Counted from the stretch's first letter, positions 1 through 8,570 are shown. The stretch: 35,090 nucleotides of DNA from Eubacteriales bacterium (GCA_030531505.1 JAUNNH010000015.1:1-35090); one strand, 5' to 3'. Numbers and translations: made by a program. The notes: generated by a model not told the origin, from the sequence alone.

Positions 1-174
1 GTCGGGGTCCGGGTCGGGATCGGGATCCGGGTCGGAACCCGGCTCCTCGCTCCGGATCTCCTCCGGGGCGGTCTCCGGCTCCTGGGCCAGCGCGCTCAGA
101 GAGCAAAGCGAAAGTAACAGAAGCACGCACAGCGCCAGTGCCAGCACGCGCCGCCGGGTAGTCTTCACGCGCAT
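1..174 (-). CDS. N-terminal fragment of a secreted protein with Asp-Pro linker
   Basis: The first 58 codons of a gene that runs off the left edge. The start at 174 is preceded by AAAGGAGG. The product opens with a basic stretch (MRVKTTRRR), then a hydrophobic core rich in Leu and Ala ending in SALAQ, which reads as a signal peptide with a probable cleavage near residue 30. It continues into an acidic, Pro-rich segment that becomes an alternating Asp-Pro repeat at the window edge. Such PD repeats are usually extended linkers between the export signal and an extracellular domain. The functional domain lies outside the window, so no role can be given. It forms its own unit with a promoter just upstream and is not part of the plsC/fabG-like operon. 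Confidence 0.75.
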   Translation of the reverse strand, partial: MRVKTTRRRVLALALCVLLLLSLCSLSALAQEPETAPEEIRSEEPGSDPDPDPDPDPD

Positions 175-207
175 CGTTCTTTCCTCCTTTGTATCATCTC
201 GTAAATT

Positions 208-236
208 AGTATACATAATATTTTTTCTTATTGTAA
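208..236 (-). promoter_or_regulatory. Promoter of the secreted-protein gene
   Basis: On the minus strand TTACAA (231-236) and TATACT (208-213) are separated by 17 bases. The -10 is good, the -35 weak. It sits about 35 bases upstream of the start codon at 174. Confidence 0.5.
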
Positions 237-292
237 GAACAAGGGCCGATCCTGTCAAGAAGCAATTGGCTGATTTTGTCAAAAACCGAAAA

Positions 293-316
293 AAAGAGGA
301 CCGTACGGTCCTCTTT
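293..316 (-). terminator. Intrinsic terminator after the plsC/fabG-like operon
   Basis: A perfect 24-base palindrome (AAAGAGGACCGT and its complement). In the minus direction it is followed by a run of T, about 20 bases beyond the reductase stop codon. Confidence 0.75.
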
Positions 317-336
317 CTTCACAGCGGTATCAGCGC

Positions 337-1065
337 TCAGGGCAGGAAGCCCCCGTCCACGGTGACCACCTGACCCGTCAGGTACCGGGCGTTCACCAGG
401 TGCAGCACCGTCTCCGCGATCTCCTCCGGCCGGCCCAGCCGCCCCAGGGGGATCTCCCGGGCCAGGTAGTCCAGGGTCTCCTGTCCCAGCACCTGCACCA
501 TGTCCGTGTCGATCACCCCCGGCGCCACCGCGTTCACGCGGATGCCGGTGGGCGCGAGCTCCGCCGCGAGCGAGCGCGTGAGCCCGATGATGGCGTGCTT
601 GGTGGAGGAGTAGGTCGCCTCGCAGGAGGCACCGTGGCTGCCCCAGATGGAGGAGATGTTCACGATGCAGCCCGCGTGCTCGTGGAGCATCGGGCCCAGC
701 ACCGCCTGCGTGCAGTGGAAGCAGCCGTTCACGTTCACATCGAAGATGCGCCGCCAGGTCTCCTCCCGGATGTCCTGGAACTGCTCCTGCTTGGCGATGC
801 CGGCGTTGTTCACGAGCAGCGTGATGTCCCCCAGCTCCCGCCGGGTGTTTTCCACCATGCGCTCCACCGCGGCGCGGTCGGCCACGTCCGCCTGCTGCAC
901 CAGCACCTCGCCGCCCGCCTCGCGCAGCCGCGCGGCGAGCTCCTCGGCCTTGTCGCGGCGCTCGATGTAGTTGATGCAGACGGCCCAGCCCTCGCGGCTC
1001 AGCGCTTCCGCGATGGCGGCCCCGATCCCGCGGGACGAGCCCGTTACCAGCGCGACCTTCTTCAT
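337..1065 (-). CDS. fabG: SDR-family 3-oxoacyl-ACP reductase-like protein (FabG-like)
   Basis: A 242-residue classical short-chain dehydrogenase. Visible signatures are the NAD(P)-binding TGSSRGIG (residues 8-15), NNAG (86-89), the catalytic Asn in VNVNG (about 111), Ser in NISS (138-139), and the Tyr152/Lys156 pair in YSSTK. The tail VTVDGG (235-240) is typical of FabG, which reduces beta-ketoacyl-ACP with NADPH in fatty-acid elongation. The start at 1065 overlaps the plsC stop as ATGA, with a GGAGG-type site inside plsC, so the two genes are translationally coupled. Substrate is inferred: many SDRs share these motifs and this gene is not in a fab cluster. Its pairing with an acyltransferase fits lipid metabolism. 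Confidence 0.85.
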   Translation of the reverse strand: MKKVALVTGSSRGIGAAIAEALSREGWAVCINYIERRDKAEELAARLREAGGEVLVQQADVADRAAVERMVENTRRELGDITLLVNNAGIAKQEQFQDIREETWRRIFDVNVNGCFHCTQAVLGPMLHEHAGCIVNISSIWGSHGASCEATYSSTKHAIIGLTRSLAAELAPTGIRVNAVAPGVIDTDMVQVLGQETLDYLAREIPLGRLGRPEEIAETVLHLVNARYLTGQVVTVDGGFLP

Positions 1066-1838
1066 GTCTCCTCCGCCTCCTTCAGCGCGTTTTCGATCCG
1101 CTCCCGGCTGTAGTCCGCGAGCTCCGCCGTGCGCATCGCGGCCACCTGCTCGGCCGGCAGGGTCTCGAGGATGTCGAGATGCCGGCGGCGGCCGGAGCCG
1201 TACACGCAGGCGATCACCAGCGGCACCTTCGCGCGCTGGGCGATCTTGAAGCTGCCGGCGTGGAAGGGCAGCAGCTCCCCGGTGCGGCTGCGCGTGCCCT
1301 CGGGGTAGATGCCGATCGAGCAGATGCCGCGCTTGAGATAGTCCACGGCGGTGAGGATGGTCTTGAGCGCCTCGCGGTCGTTCTCGCGGTCGATGGCGAG
1401 GAAGCCCACCGTGCGCGCCGCGTCCCCGACGAGGGGGATGGCCATGTTCGAGGGCTTGGAGATGAAGGCGATGTTCTGCTTCGCCAGATAGCCCATGACG
1501 ATCAGCGGGTCGAACATCGAGCGGTGGTTGCACACAAAGAGGCAGGGCCCCTCGGGGAACTTCTCCACCCCGCGGATCACGGGGCGCACTCCGGCATAGA
1601 GGCACAGGAACTGCCCCAGCTGCGCGGCGCCCCAGCGGGTGAAGGGGTGCTGGCACGCGCCGGGCTGCGAGAGATCGGTCCCGCGCGAAAGGAGCCAGGC
1701 GATCAGCACCAGGAGCGCGTGCGCGAGCAGAAAGCCCAGCACGAAGCCGAGCACGGCGAGCCAGACGGCGCCGCCCAGCGCAAGGATGAGCGCGGCGACG
1801 GCGGCGGCAAAGAGAAGGAAGAGACCGAAACAGATCAT
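1062..1838 (-). CDS. plsC: 1-acyl-sn-glycerol-3-phosphate acyltransferase (PlsC family)
   Basis: A 258-residue membrane acyltransferase. Two hydrophobic segments occupy roughly residues 1-24 and 27-50. The PlsC/LPLAT domain follows with motif I NHRSMFD (His105, Asp110) and motif III PEGTRSRTG (179-187). The family transfers an acyl chain to the sn-2 position of lysophosphatidic acid to make phosphatidic acid at the inner face of the membrane. The start at 1838 has AAGGAG at good spacing. An extended -10 (TGGTAAAAT on the minus strand, near 1875-1883) may be its promoter. Stop and next start overlap by four bases, so it and the reductase form one operon. Confidence 0.9.
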   Translation of the reverse strand: MICFGLFLLFAAAVAALILALGGAVWLAVLGFVLGFLLAHALLVLIAWLLSRGTDLSQPGACQHPFTRWGAAQLGQFLCLYAGVRPVIRGVEKFPEGPCLFVCNHRSMFDPLIVMGYLAKQNIAFISKPSNMAIPLVGDAARTVGFLAIDRENDREALKTILTAVDYLKRGICSIGIYPEGTRSRTGELLPFHAGSFKIAQRAKVPLVIACVYGSGRRRHLDILETLPAEQVAAMRTAELADYSRERIENALKEAEET

Positions 1839-1920
1839 GGCGGGATCTCCTTACAGACGTTCTTTGGTCTCTATTTTACCACGCCGCGGGGAGAAAGGGA
1901 AGAGGGATCGGGGGCGGCCC

Positions 1921-1962
1921 TGTCATGGCGAGCCAGTGACAAGGTCGCCGGTTCGCCATGAC
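1921..1962. repeat. Dispersed palindromic repeat, family 1
   Basis: TGTCATGGCGAGCC and its near-complement GGTTCGCCATGACA flank a short centre. Related copies occur at 11141, 12717, 15729, 17451, 22769 and 23747. This copy lies between the plsC promoter region and the end of the phage module. Confidence 0.75.
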
Positions 1963-1986
1963 AGATGCGGGGGCCGGGCGCGGTTC

Positions 1987-2247
1987 CTAGGCGCTCAGCT
2001 GCTTGCCGATCTGGTCCGCGCCGGTGGCGGCGAGGCCCGAGAGCGCCCCGACGGCCAGCGCGTCGAGGATGTTGTCCGCCGGGAAACCCGGCATCCGGTA
2101 CAGCCCCGCGAGGCCCAGCAGCGCCCCGCCCAGCCCGCAGAGCAGCGGGATCCATTTGTCCTCCAGCGGCGAGAGCTTCACGCCCAGGCCGAGCAGATAG
2201 CAGAGAACGGTGATGCCGGTCACGCCGGCAGCCGCGGTGATTTCCAT
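1987..2247 (-). CDS. Phage holin-like small membrane protein
   Basis: An 86-residue protein with two to three hydrophobic segments (about residues 5-22, 31-49 and 60-78) and little else, preceded by AAAGGAG. It is the last gene of the phage module, just after a small membrane protein and the endolysin. The usual job of a protein of this size and position is to open the cytoplasmic membrane at the end of infection so that the endolysin reaches the peptidoglycan. Family assignment rests on topology and context rather than on a recognised motif. Confidence 0.7.
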   Translation of the reverse strand: MEITAAAGVTGITVLCYLLGLGVKLSPLEDKWIPLLCGLGGALLGLAGLYRMPGFPADNILDALAVGALSGLAATGADQIGKQLSA

Positions 2248-2259
2248 ACGAGCTCCTTT

Positions 2260-2529
2260 CTATTCGTGCGCCTTTTGGTTAACATAACTTTCGATCTCCC
2301 GGATGGCCTCGGTGACAGGGCCGTTGCAGCCCTGCTCGTGCAGGCCCTTGAGGCAGGCCAGCACCCCGCGGGTCAAAAGCCCCTGCTCGGCCTTGAGATC
2401 CGCGATGGCCTCGTCCTGCTTCTGCTGGCGACGCAGCCAGTCGTAGGTCTTGTTGTAGGCCGCGAGCAGCGCCGTCGCCGCGCTCAGGATCGCCGCAGCC
2501 GTGAGGAGGTTTTGCAGCGTGATGTACAT
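2260..2529 (-). CDS. Small phage membrane-anchored coiled-coil protein of the lysis cassette
   Basis: An 89-residue protein with one N-terminal hydrophobic segment (about residues 6-25), then a charged helical region (RRQQKQDEAIADLKAEQG) likely to form a coiled coil, and a short C-terminal tail (NGPVTEAIREIESYVN). It lies between endolysin and holin and probably assists lysis, as XhlA-like proteins do in other Firmicutes phages. I do not recognise a named family. The start at 2529 is preceded by a GGGGAGGG stretch. Confidence 0.6.
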   Translation of the reverse strand: MYITLQNLLTAAAILSAATALLAAYNKTYDWLRRQQKQDEAIADLKAEQGLLTRGVLACLKGLHEQGCNGPVTEAIREIESYVNQKAHE

Positions 2530-2541
2530 GCCCTCCCCCTC

Positions 2542-3306
2542 TCAGCCGACGATCAGCGCGCGCCAGGTGATCGGCCCGATCACGCCGTCGGGCTCCAGGC
2601 GCCGTCCGCGCTGGAAGGCGTAGACCCCGCCGTAGGTGGCGGGACCGAATTCCCCGTCCGCGCCGCTCGGGCCGCAGCGGTAGCCGCGCCCGATGAGCAG
2701 CAGCTGCGCCGCGCGCACCGTCTCCCCGCGGCAGCCGCGCTGCAGGTACGGCAGCTCCAGCGCGGCCGTGCGCGCCTCGGGGACGGGCGGCTCGCCGGTG
2801 TCGGGGCGGGGCGTCTCGGCGTGCGCGCCGCCGTAGTCCGGGCAGGCGTAGCCGAGGATGGAGGAGGCGTCCGTGCCGATGTGCCGCAGGCCCACCTTGT
2901 CGCAGAAGTTGCCCTCGATGATCGTGAGGCGCTCGCCCTGCCGCTCGGCCACGATGCCGACGTGATCCGGCTCGCCGTCGCCGTTCCAGTCGTAGAACAC
3001 GAGGTCCCCGGAGAGGGGGCGATAGTCCGTCCCGGCCCGATAGCGGCCCTCGGCGCGGTAGCGCGCGAGCATCGGGGCGCAGCCGCACTCCGGGTGGAGG
3101 ATCTCCCCCAGGCCGCAGACCGCCCCCACCGCCGACACGAAGGCCGCGCACCAGGGCTCGTCGAGCCCCAGGGCGTGACCGCGTGGCAGCGGGCGGATCG
3201 CATTGTAGACGCGGAGGATCTCGGCGTGGCTGCCGTCCTGTTCGTTCCGGCCGAGCCAGCTCGTCGCCTGGTCGACCACCGCGGTGCGTATCTCGTTTTC
3301 GCTCAT
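2542..3306 (-). CDS. Phage endolysin: CHAP amidase/endopeptidase with C-terminal peptidoglycan-binding domain
   Basis: A 254-residue enzyme. The N-terminal part is a CHAP-type papain-like hydrolase: the nucleophile is Cys53 in PWCAAF, the general base His115 in DHVGIV, and polar residues follow in EGNF (131-134). After a Pro-rich linker (about 165-180), residues 187-254 match a PG_binding_1 domain (LQRGCRGETVRAAQ, then DGEFGPAT and DGVIGPITW). It would cut peptidoglycan during lysis; it has no signal peptide, in line with export through the holin. ATG at 3306 was chosen because GGGAGGTG lies just upstream. An in-frame GTG at 3315 overlaps the preceding stop and is a possible alternative start. 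Confidence 0.88.
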   Translation of the reverse strand: MSENEIRTAVVDQATSWLGRNEQDGSHAEILRVYNAIRPLPRGHALGLDEPWCAAFVSAVGAVCGLGEILHPECGCAPMLARYRAEGRYRAGTDYRPLSGDLVFYDWNGDGEPDHVGIVAERQGERLTIIEGNFCDKVGLRHIGTDASSILGYACPDYGGAHAETPRPDTGEPPVPEARTAALELPYLQRGCRGETVRAAQLLLIGRGYRCGPSGADGEFGPATYGGVYAFQRGRRLEPDGVIGPITWRALIVG

Positions 3307-3311
3307 GCTCT

Positions 3312-4100
3312 TCACCTCCCGCCCGGGCCGGGATAGCGGCTCAGTCCCGTGAGGGCCCCCGCCGTGAGGGCGTTGAGGCTGCCCGCGGAGGCGGACGCGC
3401 CCGCGCTGCCGCTCGTGCCCGTGCTCTTGCTCTTCGTCTTTGTCTTTGTCCTCTTTCGGCTGCCGCCGGAGCCGCCGCTGCCGCCGCCCGCCGCGGGTGC
3501 GGGCTCGAGCAGGCCGTTCGTCCTCCGGAACTCGTAGGCCAGGGCCTCGGCCTGGGCGCGGCTCAGCCCCGCCGCGGCCAGCTCCGCGTCCGTCGGCGTA
3601 TAGCCGGTGGAGGCGATGAGCTTATAGAGGCGGTTGTAGCTCTCCTGCCGCTGGGTGTAGGCGAGCTTCTCGGCCTGGGCGCGCTGCCCGGCCTCGTAGC
3701 GCTCGTCCTCCAGGGCGTCGCGCTCGCGGCGGTAGGCGTCCTCGCGCCGTGCCCAGCTGCGGTCGTAGGCGTCGCGCAGGGCGTCGCCCTCGGCGCTGTA
3801 GCGCTGCCAGGCCATGTTGTAGTAGTCGGGCAGCGCCTCACTCAGCGAGCGCAGATACTCGTCGTAGCGCTGCTGGCCGACGCTCTGGGCGTAGCTCGAG
3901 CCGTAGCCGCCCGTCAGCGCCGCCGCCTGTCCCTGGGTGTCGCGCATGGCGAGGCGGCCGTTCTGGACGGCGCGGTCGACATGGCTGCGGTAGAGCGGGT
4001 CGCGGCCCGGGTCATAGGAAAAGGCCGGGCGGCCGGTGATGGCCGCGTAGAGCTCCTCGACCTCGCGGTCGGGATCATAGGAATAGCTCTCTCCCGCCAT
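3312..4100 (-). CDS. Phage structural protein, helical with Gly/Lys/Ser-rich tail, unknown role
   Basis: A 262-residue protein not recognised from a named family. Residues 1-60 are mixed. Residues about 75-150 are strongly helical and charged (RYDEYLRSLSEALP, RREDAYRRERDALEDERY) and likely form a coiled coil. Residues about 205-240 are a low-complexity Gly-, Lys- and Ser-rich linker. The sequence QGQAAALTGGYGSSYA recurs, to my knowledge, in virion proteins of gut Firmicutes phages. Lying between the fibre genes and the lysis cassette it could be an ejected or tail-tip protein. It abuts the endolysin gene. Confidence 0.6.
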   Translation of the reverse strand: MAGESYSYDPDREVEELYAAITGRPAFSYDPGRDPLYRSHVDRAVQNGRLAMRDTQGQAAALTGGYGSSYAQSVGQQRYDEYLRSLSEALPDYYNMAWQRYSAEGDALRDAYDRSWARREDAYRRERDALEDERYEAGQRAQAEKLAYTQRQESYNRLYKLIASTGYTPTDAELAAAGLSRAQAEALAYEFRRTNGLLEPAPAAGGGSGGSGGSRKRTKTKTKSKSTGTSGSAGASASAGSLNALTAGALTGLSRYPGPGGR

Positions 4101-4101
4101 C

Positions 4102-4323
4102 TCAGTTCCCCTCCTCTTCCGGTTCGTGCGTGTAGCACTGGCTCATCAGGGCCGTGCCCGTCGCGTCCAGGAGCACCGCGCTGTGCATCGGCAGGCCCGA
4201 GACGGCGGCTGCCGACAAGACGCGGTGGTATTCGCTCTCCGCCTCCAGGCGCGAAGGCGCCCTCGTGACCAGATGGGCGAAGCTCCCGTCCGCGTTTCCC
4301 TGGATCTCCATGATAAAGTACAT
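4102..4323 (-). CDS. Small phage protein downstream of the fibre gene
   Basis: A 73-residue protein (MYFIMEIQGNADGSF...). The start at 4323 is favoured because GGAGG lies just upstream and the gap to the fibre gene is small. It has alternating strands and helices, no membrane segment and no motif I recognise. Proteins of this size are common after tail-fibre genes and may be fibre chaperones or accessory proteins; that is inference from position only. Confidence 0.6.
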   Translation of the reverse strand: MYFIMEIQGNADGSFAHLVTRAPSRLEAESEYHRVLSAAAVSGLPMHSAVLLDATGTALMSQCYTHEPEEEGN

Positions 4324-4334
4324 CGTTTTCCTCC

Positions 4335-6050
4335 TTATTTCCAGCGCCCGACGGCGACCCAGTCCACATACGGCGTCCAGGCCGCCCCGTAGTTCTCCTG
4401 GGTGTTTATGTTCATCCACGTCGTGGCTTTGGTCCCGACGCACGCGACGCGCTTGGCCGGGACGCTGGTGTTGTTTACCGTCACGCTCACCGCGTAGGCC
4501 GTGCTGACAAACGCGACCGGGAAGCCGACGCCCTTCACTTCCGTGCTGTTGGCGGCGACGTCATGGCCCCAGTTGAGCGTGCCCCACTGGATCAGGGTGC
4601 CGTCCGGGAGCTTCGTGTAGCCGGTCCCGCTCTGTCCGTCCTTGATGGCCAGGTTCCCGATCTTGATTGTCCAGTCCGACGGGACCTCCAGCATCTTGTC
4701 CGTCTCAGCGGCCTTGCCGAAGGCCGCGCCACGCCCGTCGGGCCGGAACTTCATCGCCCAGGAGCGGGTGGGCAGGCGCATGATGTGGGTCGCCGTATTG
4801 CCGAGCGCGTCCGTGACCTCGAGCTTGACGTCGTAGGTGGTATCTGCCGAATAGGGGGACAGGACCGTTCTCGCCCCGGATGTGAGGGTGCCCTTGTCCG
4901 TGTAGGTGCTCGCGCTCGCTTCCTTTGTGTACACCTTGAGCGTCGCGCTGTTCAGGCCGTTGATCGGGCTGATGCCCTGCGTGGCCTGCACGGCGATGCA
5001 GCTGCTGTCCTCGTCCTGCGTGCCGGCGCTGTCGCTGCGGTAGATGCTGATCCCGGAGAGCGTCGGCTTCGCGTAGGCGTTCAGCGTGACGGAGAGCGTC
5101 CCGCTCGCATACTGCCCCCGCGTGTCATAGACATAGCACGTGATCGTCGCGGAGGTATCGGTCAGCGTCCCGGTGAGGAAGGGCGAAGCCGTGTCGGTGA
5201 CGCTGCCGCAGACGATCTTGTAGCTGGAGATCGACGCACCGTATTTACAGCTGATCTTCGATGTGTCGAACGTGACCTGCGCCTTGCTGTAGCCCTGCAC
5301 GTAGGCCGCGATGTTCGCCGCCGCCGTGCCGCTGTTGTTGTACGCGTGCGCTGCCCAGCCCGAGGAGACCGTCGGCTTTACATCGTCCGCCTTGAAACTC
5401 ACGGTGATGCTCTTGGTCGTGCTCATGCTCGATGAGCCGAAGTAGGTCGTGCAGGTGATCGTGGCCGTGCCGCTCATGGCGCTCGGGAAAAGCGGCCCGT
5501 AGGTCGCGAGCGCCGGCGTCCAGGTCGCGCTCGTCGCCGCGCTGTTTGTCAGGAGCGTCTGGGTCCGCCCGCCGCAGGCAACGCTGACGGTGTGCGTCGT
5601 GCCGGAGACCTTCCGCGTGAGCGAGATGGGGATGGCGCTGCCGAAGTTCCCGTTCGAGGCGCTGATCGTGCTCGCGAAGTCCCCGACGGCGCCGCAGACG
5701 ACGCTGACGCGCGTCCAGCAGATATAGAGCTCGATCGTCTTCCCCGACCAGGAGAGGGGGATGTAGACGTCCTGGTTATAGGTATAATAGTGGTCCGCGG
5801 GCGTGAGCGTGCCGGAGTGGACCGCGACGCTGGTCCCGCCATAGCTGATCGTGTCGGATACCGGCGAGACATAGCTCGACGGGTAGACGTTATAGCTCTC
5901 CGTTGTGACCGAGACGCGCAGTTTGATATAACCGGGATGCGCGGCGTCCGGGCTCTGCTCCGTGACGGACCAGTGGTTCATCCAAACAATGTGCGTGTTC
6001 TTGTCGTCCCAGCCACTGTTGTGGCTCGCTTGTGTGTAAGTCCAGGCCAT
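4335..6050 (-). CDS. Phage tail fibre / receptor-binding protein (DUF859-like, gp53-like C-terminus)
   Basis: A 571-residue protein rich in Ser, Thr, Gly and Tyr with a repetitive beta-strand pattern, resembling DUF859-type siphophage structural proteins. The N-terminal third (WTYTQASHNSGWDDKNTH) is strand-rich; the middle carries Ig-like repeats (FKADDVKPTVSSGW, LNAYAKPTLSGISIYRSD). The last about 100 residues (KLPDGTLIQWGTLNW ... VDWVAVGRWK) match the gp53/H-type lectin-like C-terminal domain of many fibres. It probably contacts the bacterial surface. It is followed by a 73-residue protein and preceded directly by a tail-tip protein. Confidence 0.8.
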   Translation of the reverse strand: MAWTYTQASHNSGWDDKNTHIVWMNHWSVTEQSPDAAHPGYIKLRVSVTTESYNVYPSSYVSPVSDTISYGGTSVAVHSGTLTPADHYYTYNQDVYIPLSWSGKTIELYICWTRVSVVCGAVGDFASTISASNGNFGSAIPISLTRKVSGTTHTVSVACGGRTQTLLTNSAATSATWTPALATYGPLFPSAMSGTATITCTTYFGSSSMSTTKSITVSFKADDVKPTVSSGWAAHAYNNSGTAAANIAAYVQGYSKAQVTFDTSKISCKYGASISSYKIVCGSVTDTASPFLTGTLTDTSATITCYVYDTRGQYASGTLSVTLNAYAKPTLSGISIYRSDSAGTQDEDSSCIAVQATQGISPINGLNSATLKVYTKEASASTYTDKGTLTSGARTVLSPYSADTTYDVKLEVTDALGNTATHIMRLPTRSWAMKFRPDGRGAAFGKAAETDKMLEVPSDWTIKIGNLAIKDGQSGTGYTKLPDGTLIQWGTLNWGHDVAANSTEVKGVGFPVAFVSTAYAVSVTVNNTSVPAKRVACVGTKATTWMNINTQENYGAAWTPYVDWVAVGRWK

Positions 6051-6053
6051 GTC

Positions 6054-6812
6054 TTATCCTCCCACATAGCGCAGGCCGAAGCCGCCGCTCGTCGTGATCA
6101 GCCAGCCCCCGCCGAGGCGGAGGCTGTTCTCGACGGCCAGGTTCGCCACATGCAGCATGCCGTCGCGGGAGTCGAACCAGCCGCGCTTCGAGCCATTGAT
6201 CCAGAACTGCCAGCCGGTCGAGGTATAGAGGCCGAGAGTCTGGCCGGGCGAGAGCTCGTAGTAGGTCAGGCCCTCCTGCGTCGTCTCGTTCCCGGTGAAG
6301 CGCAGCTCCTCCGCGATCGCGATGCCGAGCGCGGTCTCACCGGTCTCGGGGTCCGTGATCAGCCCGCGGCGGATCTCGCCCCGGATCGCCTCGAGGGCGC
6401 TCTCGGTCCCGCCGAGCCGCCCGGCCACGGCCTCGATCTCGCCGAGGAAGTCGTAGCTCTCCACCACGCCGCGGGCCGTGGCCTCGAAGCTGCCCTCGAT
6501 CTCCTCGCGGTAGACGCCGAAGTCCGAGAGGGCGAGGTAGTCCTCGTGCAGGACGGCGCGCAGGCTCTCGATATGCCGCTCGGCCTGTGCCGCGGTCTTG
6601 ACGATCAGGGCGCGCAGCTCGCCCGCCTCGCGCCGCGCGCTCTCTGCGGCGGCGGAGGCGGGGGCCGGGGCGGAGGCGGCCGCGCTCCCGGACGAAACGC
6701 TCAGGGCGAGGCGGGCGGCGTCGAGCTCGCGCACGAGGCGCACGAGATAGTCGCGCAGGGCGGCGAGCTGCTCGCGCTCGCTGCCGAGGGCGCGGGGCGG
6801 AAGCTCATACAT
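6054..6812 (-). CDS. Phage tail-tip protein with coiled coil and Tal-like C-terminal segment
   Basis: A 252-residue protein. The start at 6812, preceded by GGAGGTG and overlapping the upstream gene by 8 bases, is preferred; the open frame extends further upstream only as a shadow of that gene. Residues 1-45 are helical, 46-75 are Ala/Ser-rich, and 75-150 are helical coiled coil. The C-terminal 110 residues (GEIRRGLITDPETGETALG, YYELSPGQTLGLYTSTGWQF, VANLAVENSLRLGG) resemble the end of tail-associated lysin/hub proteins of gut Firmicutes siphophages, without the endopeptidase part. Probably part of the distal tail. Confidence 0.7.
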   Translation of the reverse strand: MYELPPRALGSEREQLAALRDYLVRLVRELDAARLALSVSSGSAAASAPAPASAAAESARREAGELRALIVKTAAQAERHIESLRAVLHEDYLALSDFGVYREEIEGSFEATARGVVESYDFLGEIEAVAGRLGGTESALEAIRGEIRRGLITDPETGETALGIAIAEELRFTGNETTQEGLTYYELSPGQTLGLYTSTGWQFWINGSKRGWFDSRDGMLHVANLAVENSLRLGGGWLITTSGGFGLRYVGG

Positions 6813-8556
6813 CGCTGCCCACCTCCAGCACGCGCGTGAGCGCGCAGATCTGCCCCTCGCCGCGCCCGGAGAGCCTGAGCTGCAGATGGTCGCAGCGGCG
6901 CGGGCGGATCGGGACCGTGACCGTGCCGGTCCCGGAGAAGCGGAGCGTCCCGCTCTCCTCCCAGTCCCCGGCGGAGTCGTAGCGCAGCGCGATGCTGAGC
7001 TCGGCGCCCGGAGAGAGGCGGAGCGTGAGGTTATAGCGGGAGAGGTATTTCCGGTCCGCGGTCTCGTAGTGCTGCAGGCCGGTCTCGGCCATCCAGGCGA
7101 AGTCCGCCTCCGGCTCCCCCGCCGTGCCCTTGAGGGCGAGGAGCGCCCCGCTCTCCGCGTCGACGGCGTAGAGCTCGCCGCGCGCGGCGGCGAAGCAGAG
7201 CGCGTGCAGCGCGTCCTCGCGGTACCAGAGGCCGCGCCGCGTGTCGTAGCTGAAGAGCCGCCAGCCCTCCGTCTCCCCGCGCATGGAGAGATAGTAGATC
7301 CCGTCGATCGCGCCGCCGACCGCGTCAAAAAAGCGCTCCTCGCCGAGGGCGGCGCTCACGGACTGCGGGAAGCCGCCCTGCCAGACGCAGACCTCGCCGG
7401 GCGCCTTGTAGTAGAGGCTCTCGCCCACGACGCAGAGGCTGCGCTCGCTCCCCTTCTGCACGCCGCGGCAGACGATCTCCTCCACGCTGTGGGCGCCGAT
7501 CGGCGAGATCGTCACGGTATGCAGGCGGTCCTCCTTGAAAAAGAGCGGGTGGCCGAGGTAGCTCACCGCGCCGGTCCACTCCCCGTCGGAGCCGACGGAG
7601 GCGGTCCAGGAGTCGGTGGCGAGGCCGAGGTACTGGCGGAAGTTTTTGAAGTCCCCGAGGGCGGAGGCATAGAGCTCGTTCACGGTCTCGTCCCCGTTCC
7701 GGCCGTACCGGCAGCCCCAGAGCCGGTTCTGGCACTGGCAGACGAAGTCCATGTCCGGGACGCGGCGGCGCAGGCGCACGGTGACGTTCTCCGCCGTGAA
7801 GGCCGCCGGGCAGAGCCCCGCGAGCACAATGCAGTCCCGCTCCCCCTCACCGCCGCCGAGGGCGTAGAGGATCTTGGAGCCGTTGAGGTCCTCGAGCGGG
7901 AGGCCCTCGATCTCCACGCCGTCATAGGCCCGGAAGAGCCGCGGGATCTCCCCCTCGCTCGTAAACTCCACGCGGGTGTAGACCGTGGAGAGCTCATTCC
8001 AGAGGCCGAGGGCCTCGGACCACTGGCAGAGCGTCGCCCCGCCCTCGCCGCTCTGCAGCCAGAGCGCGCCGTTCGCGGGCGCCTCCGGCGCCGTGGGGGA
8101 GGGCGTCGGGTCCGGCCAGGGCGTGCCGTCCAGGCCGCAGAGGGAGAGCGTCAGGTCCCCGGTGAGCGTGAAGTCCGCCTCCATCGAGCCGCAGTCCGTC
8201 GGGTCCTCGGTGTTGTAGAACTTCTTGTCCGGGAACACGAGCACATAGGCCCCCATGCCGACGAGCTGCTTGAGGCCGGGGCTGAGCCCGGTGAGGGCGG
8301 TGGGCAGCCCGTTTACGTAGAGCGTCCCGCCCGCGACATGGCAGAGCGCGTCCTTGCCGAGCAGGCCACCCGGGCTCTCCAGCGTGCCGCACACGCCGCG
8401 CCTGAGGCGCGTCGAGAGCAGGGGCCAGTGCCGGGCCGAGAGGTTCTCGGTGTCGCGAAAACAACCGTCCGGGGCGCGCAGGCGGCGGTCGAGACCGTTG
8501 AAGACGTCGGTGACGCGCCGGGTCTGCACGCCGGGCGCGAGCGTCGGAAAGCGCAT
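6805..8556 (-). CDS. Large phage tail-hub / DNA-stabilisation-like protein
   Basis: A 583-residue protein starting MRFPTLAPGVQTRRV at 8556. It is strand-rich throughout with recurring short blocks such as LYYKAPGEVCVWQGG and LWYREDALHALCFAA, in keeping with a beta-propeller-like fold, and ends in a strand-rich domain. By size and position after the connector genes it resembles the hub proteins of short-tailed phages (analogous to P22 gp10), but I see no diagnostic motif. No tape-measure or tail-tube gene precedes it. Its stop overlaps the next gene start. The upstream open frame (to 8790) overlaps another gene and is not used. Confidence 0.6.
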   Translation of the reverse strand: MRFPTLAPGVQTRRVTDVFNGLDRRLRAPDGCFRDTENLSARHWPLLSTRLRRGVCGTLESPGGLLGKDALCHVAGGTLYVNGLPTALTGLSPGLKQLVGMGAYVLVFPDKKFYNTEDPTDCGSMEADFTLTGDLTLSLCGLDGTPWPDPTPSPTAPEAPANGALWLQSGEGGATLCQWSEALGLWNELSTVYTRVEFTSEGEIPRLFRAYDGVEIEGLPLEDLNGSKILYALGGGEGERDCIVLAGLCPAAFTAENVTVRLRRRVPDMDFVCQCQNRLWGCRYGRNGDETVNELYASALGDFKNFRQYLGLATDSWTASVGSDGEWTGAVSYLGHPLFFKEDRLHTVTISPIGAHSVEEIVCRGVQKGSERSLCVVGESLYYKAPGEVCVWQGGFPQSVSAALGEERFFDAVGGAIDGIYYLSMRGETEGWRLFSYDTRRGLWYREDALHALCFAAARGELYAVDAESGALLALKGTAGEPEADFAWMAETGLQHYETADRKYLSRYNLTLRLSPGAELSIALRYDSAGDWEESGTLRFSGTGTVTVPIRPRRCDHLQLRLSGRGEGQICALTRVLEVGSDV

Positions 8557-8570
8557 GGCCGCGCCCCCTC

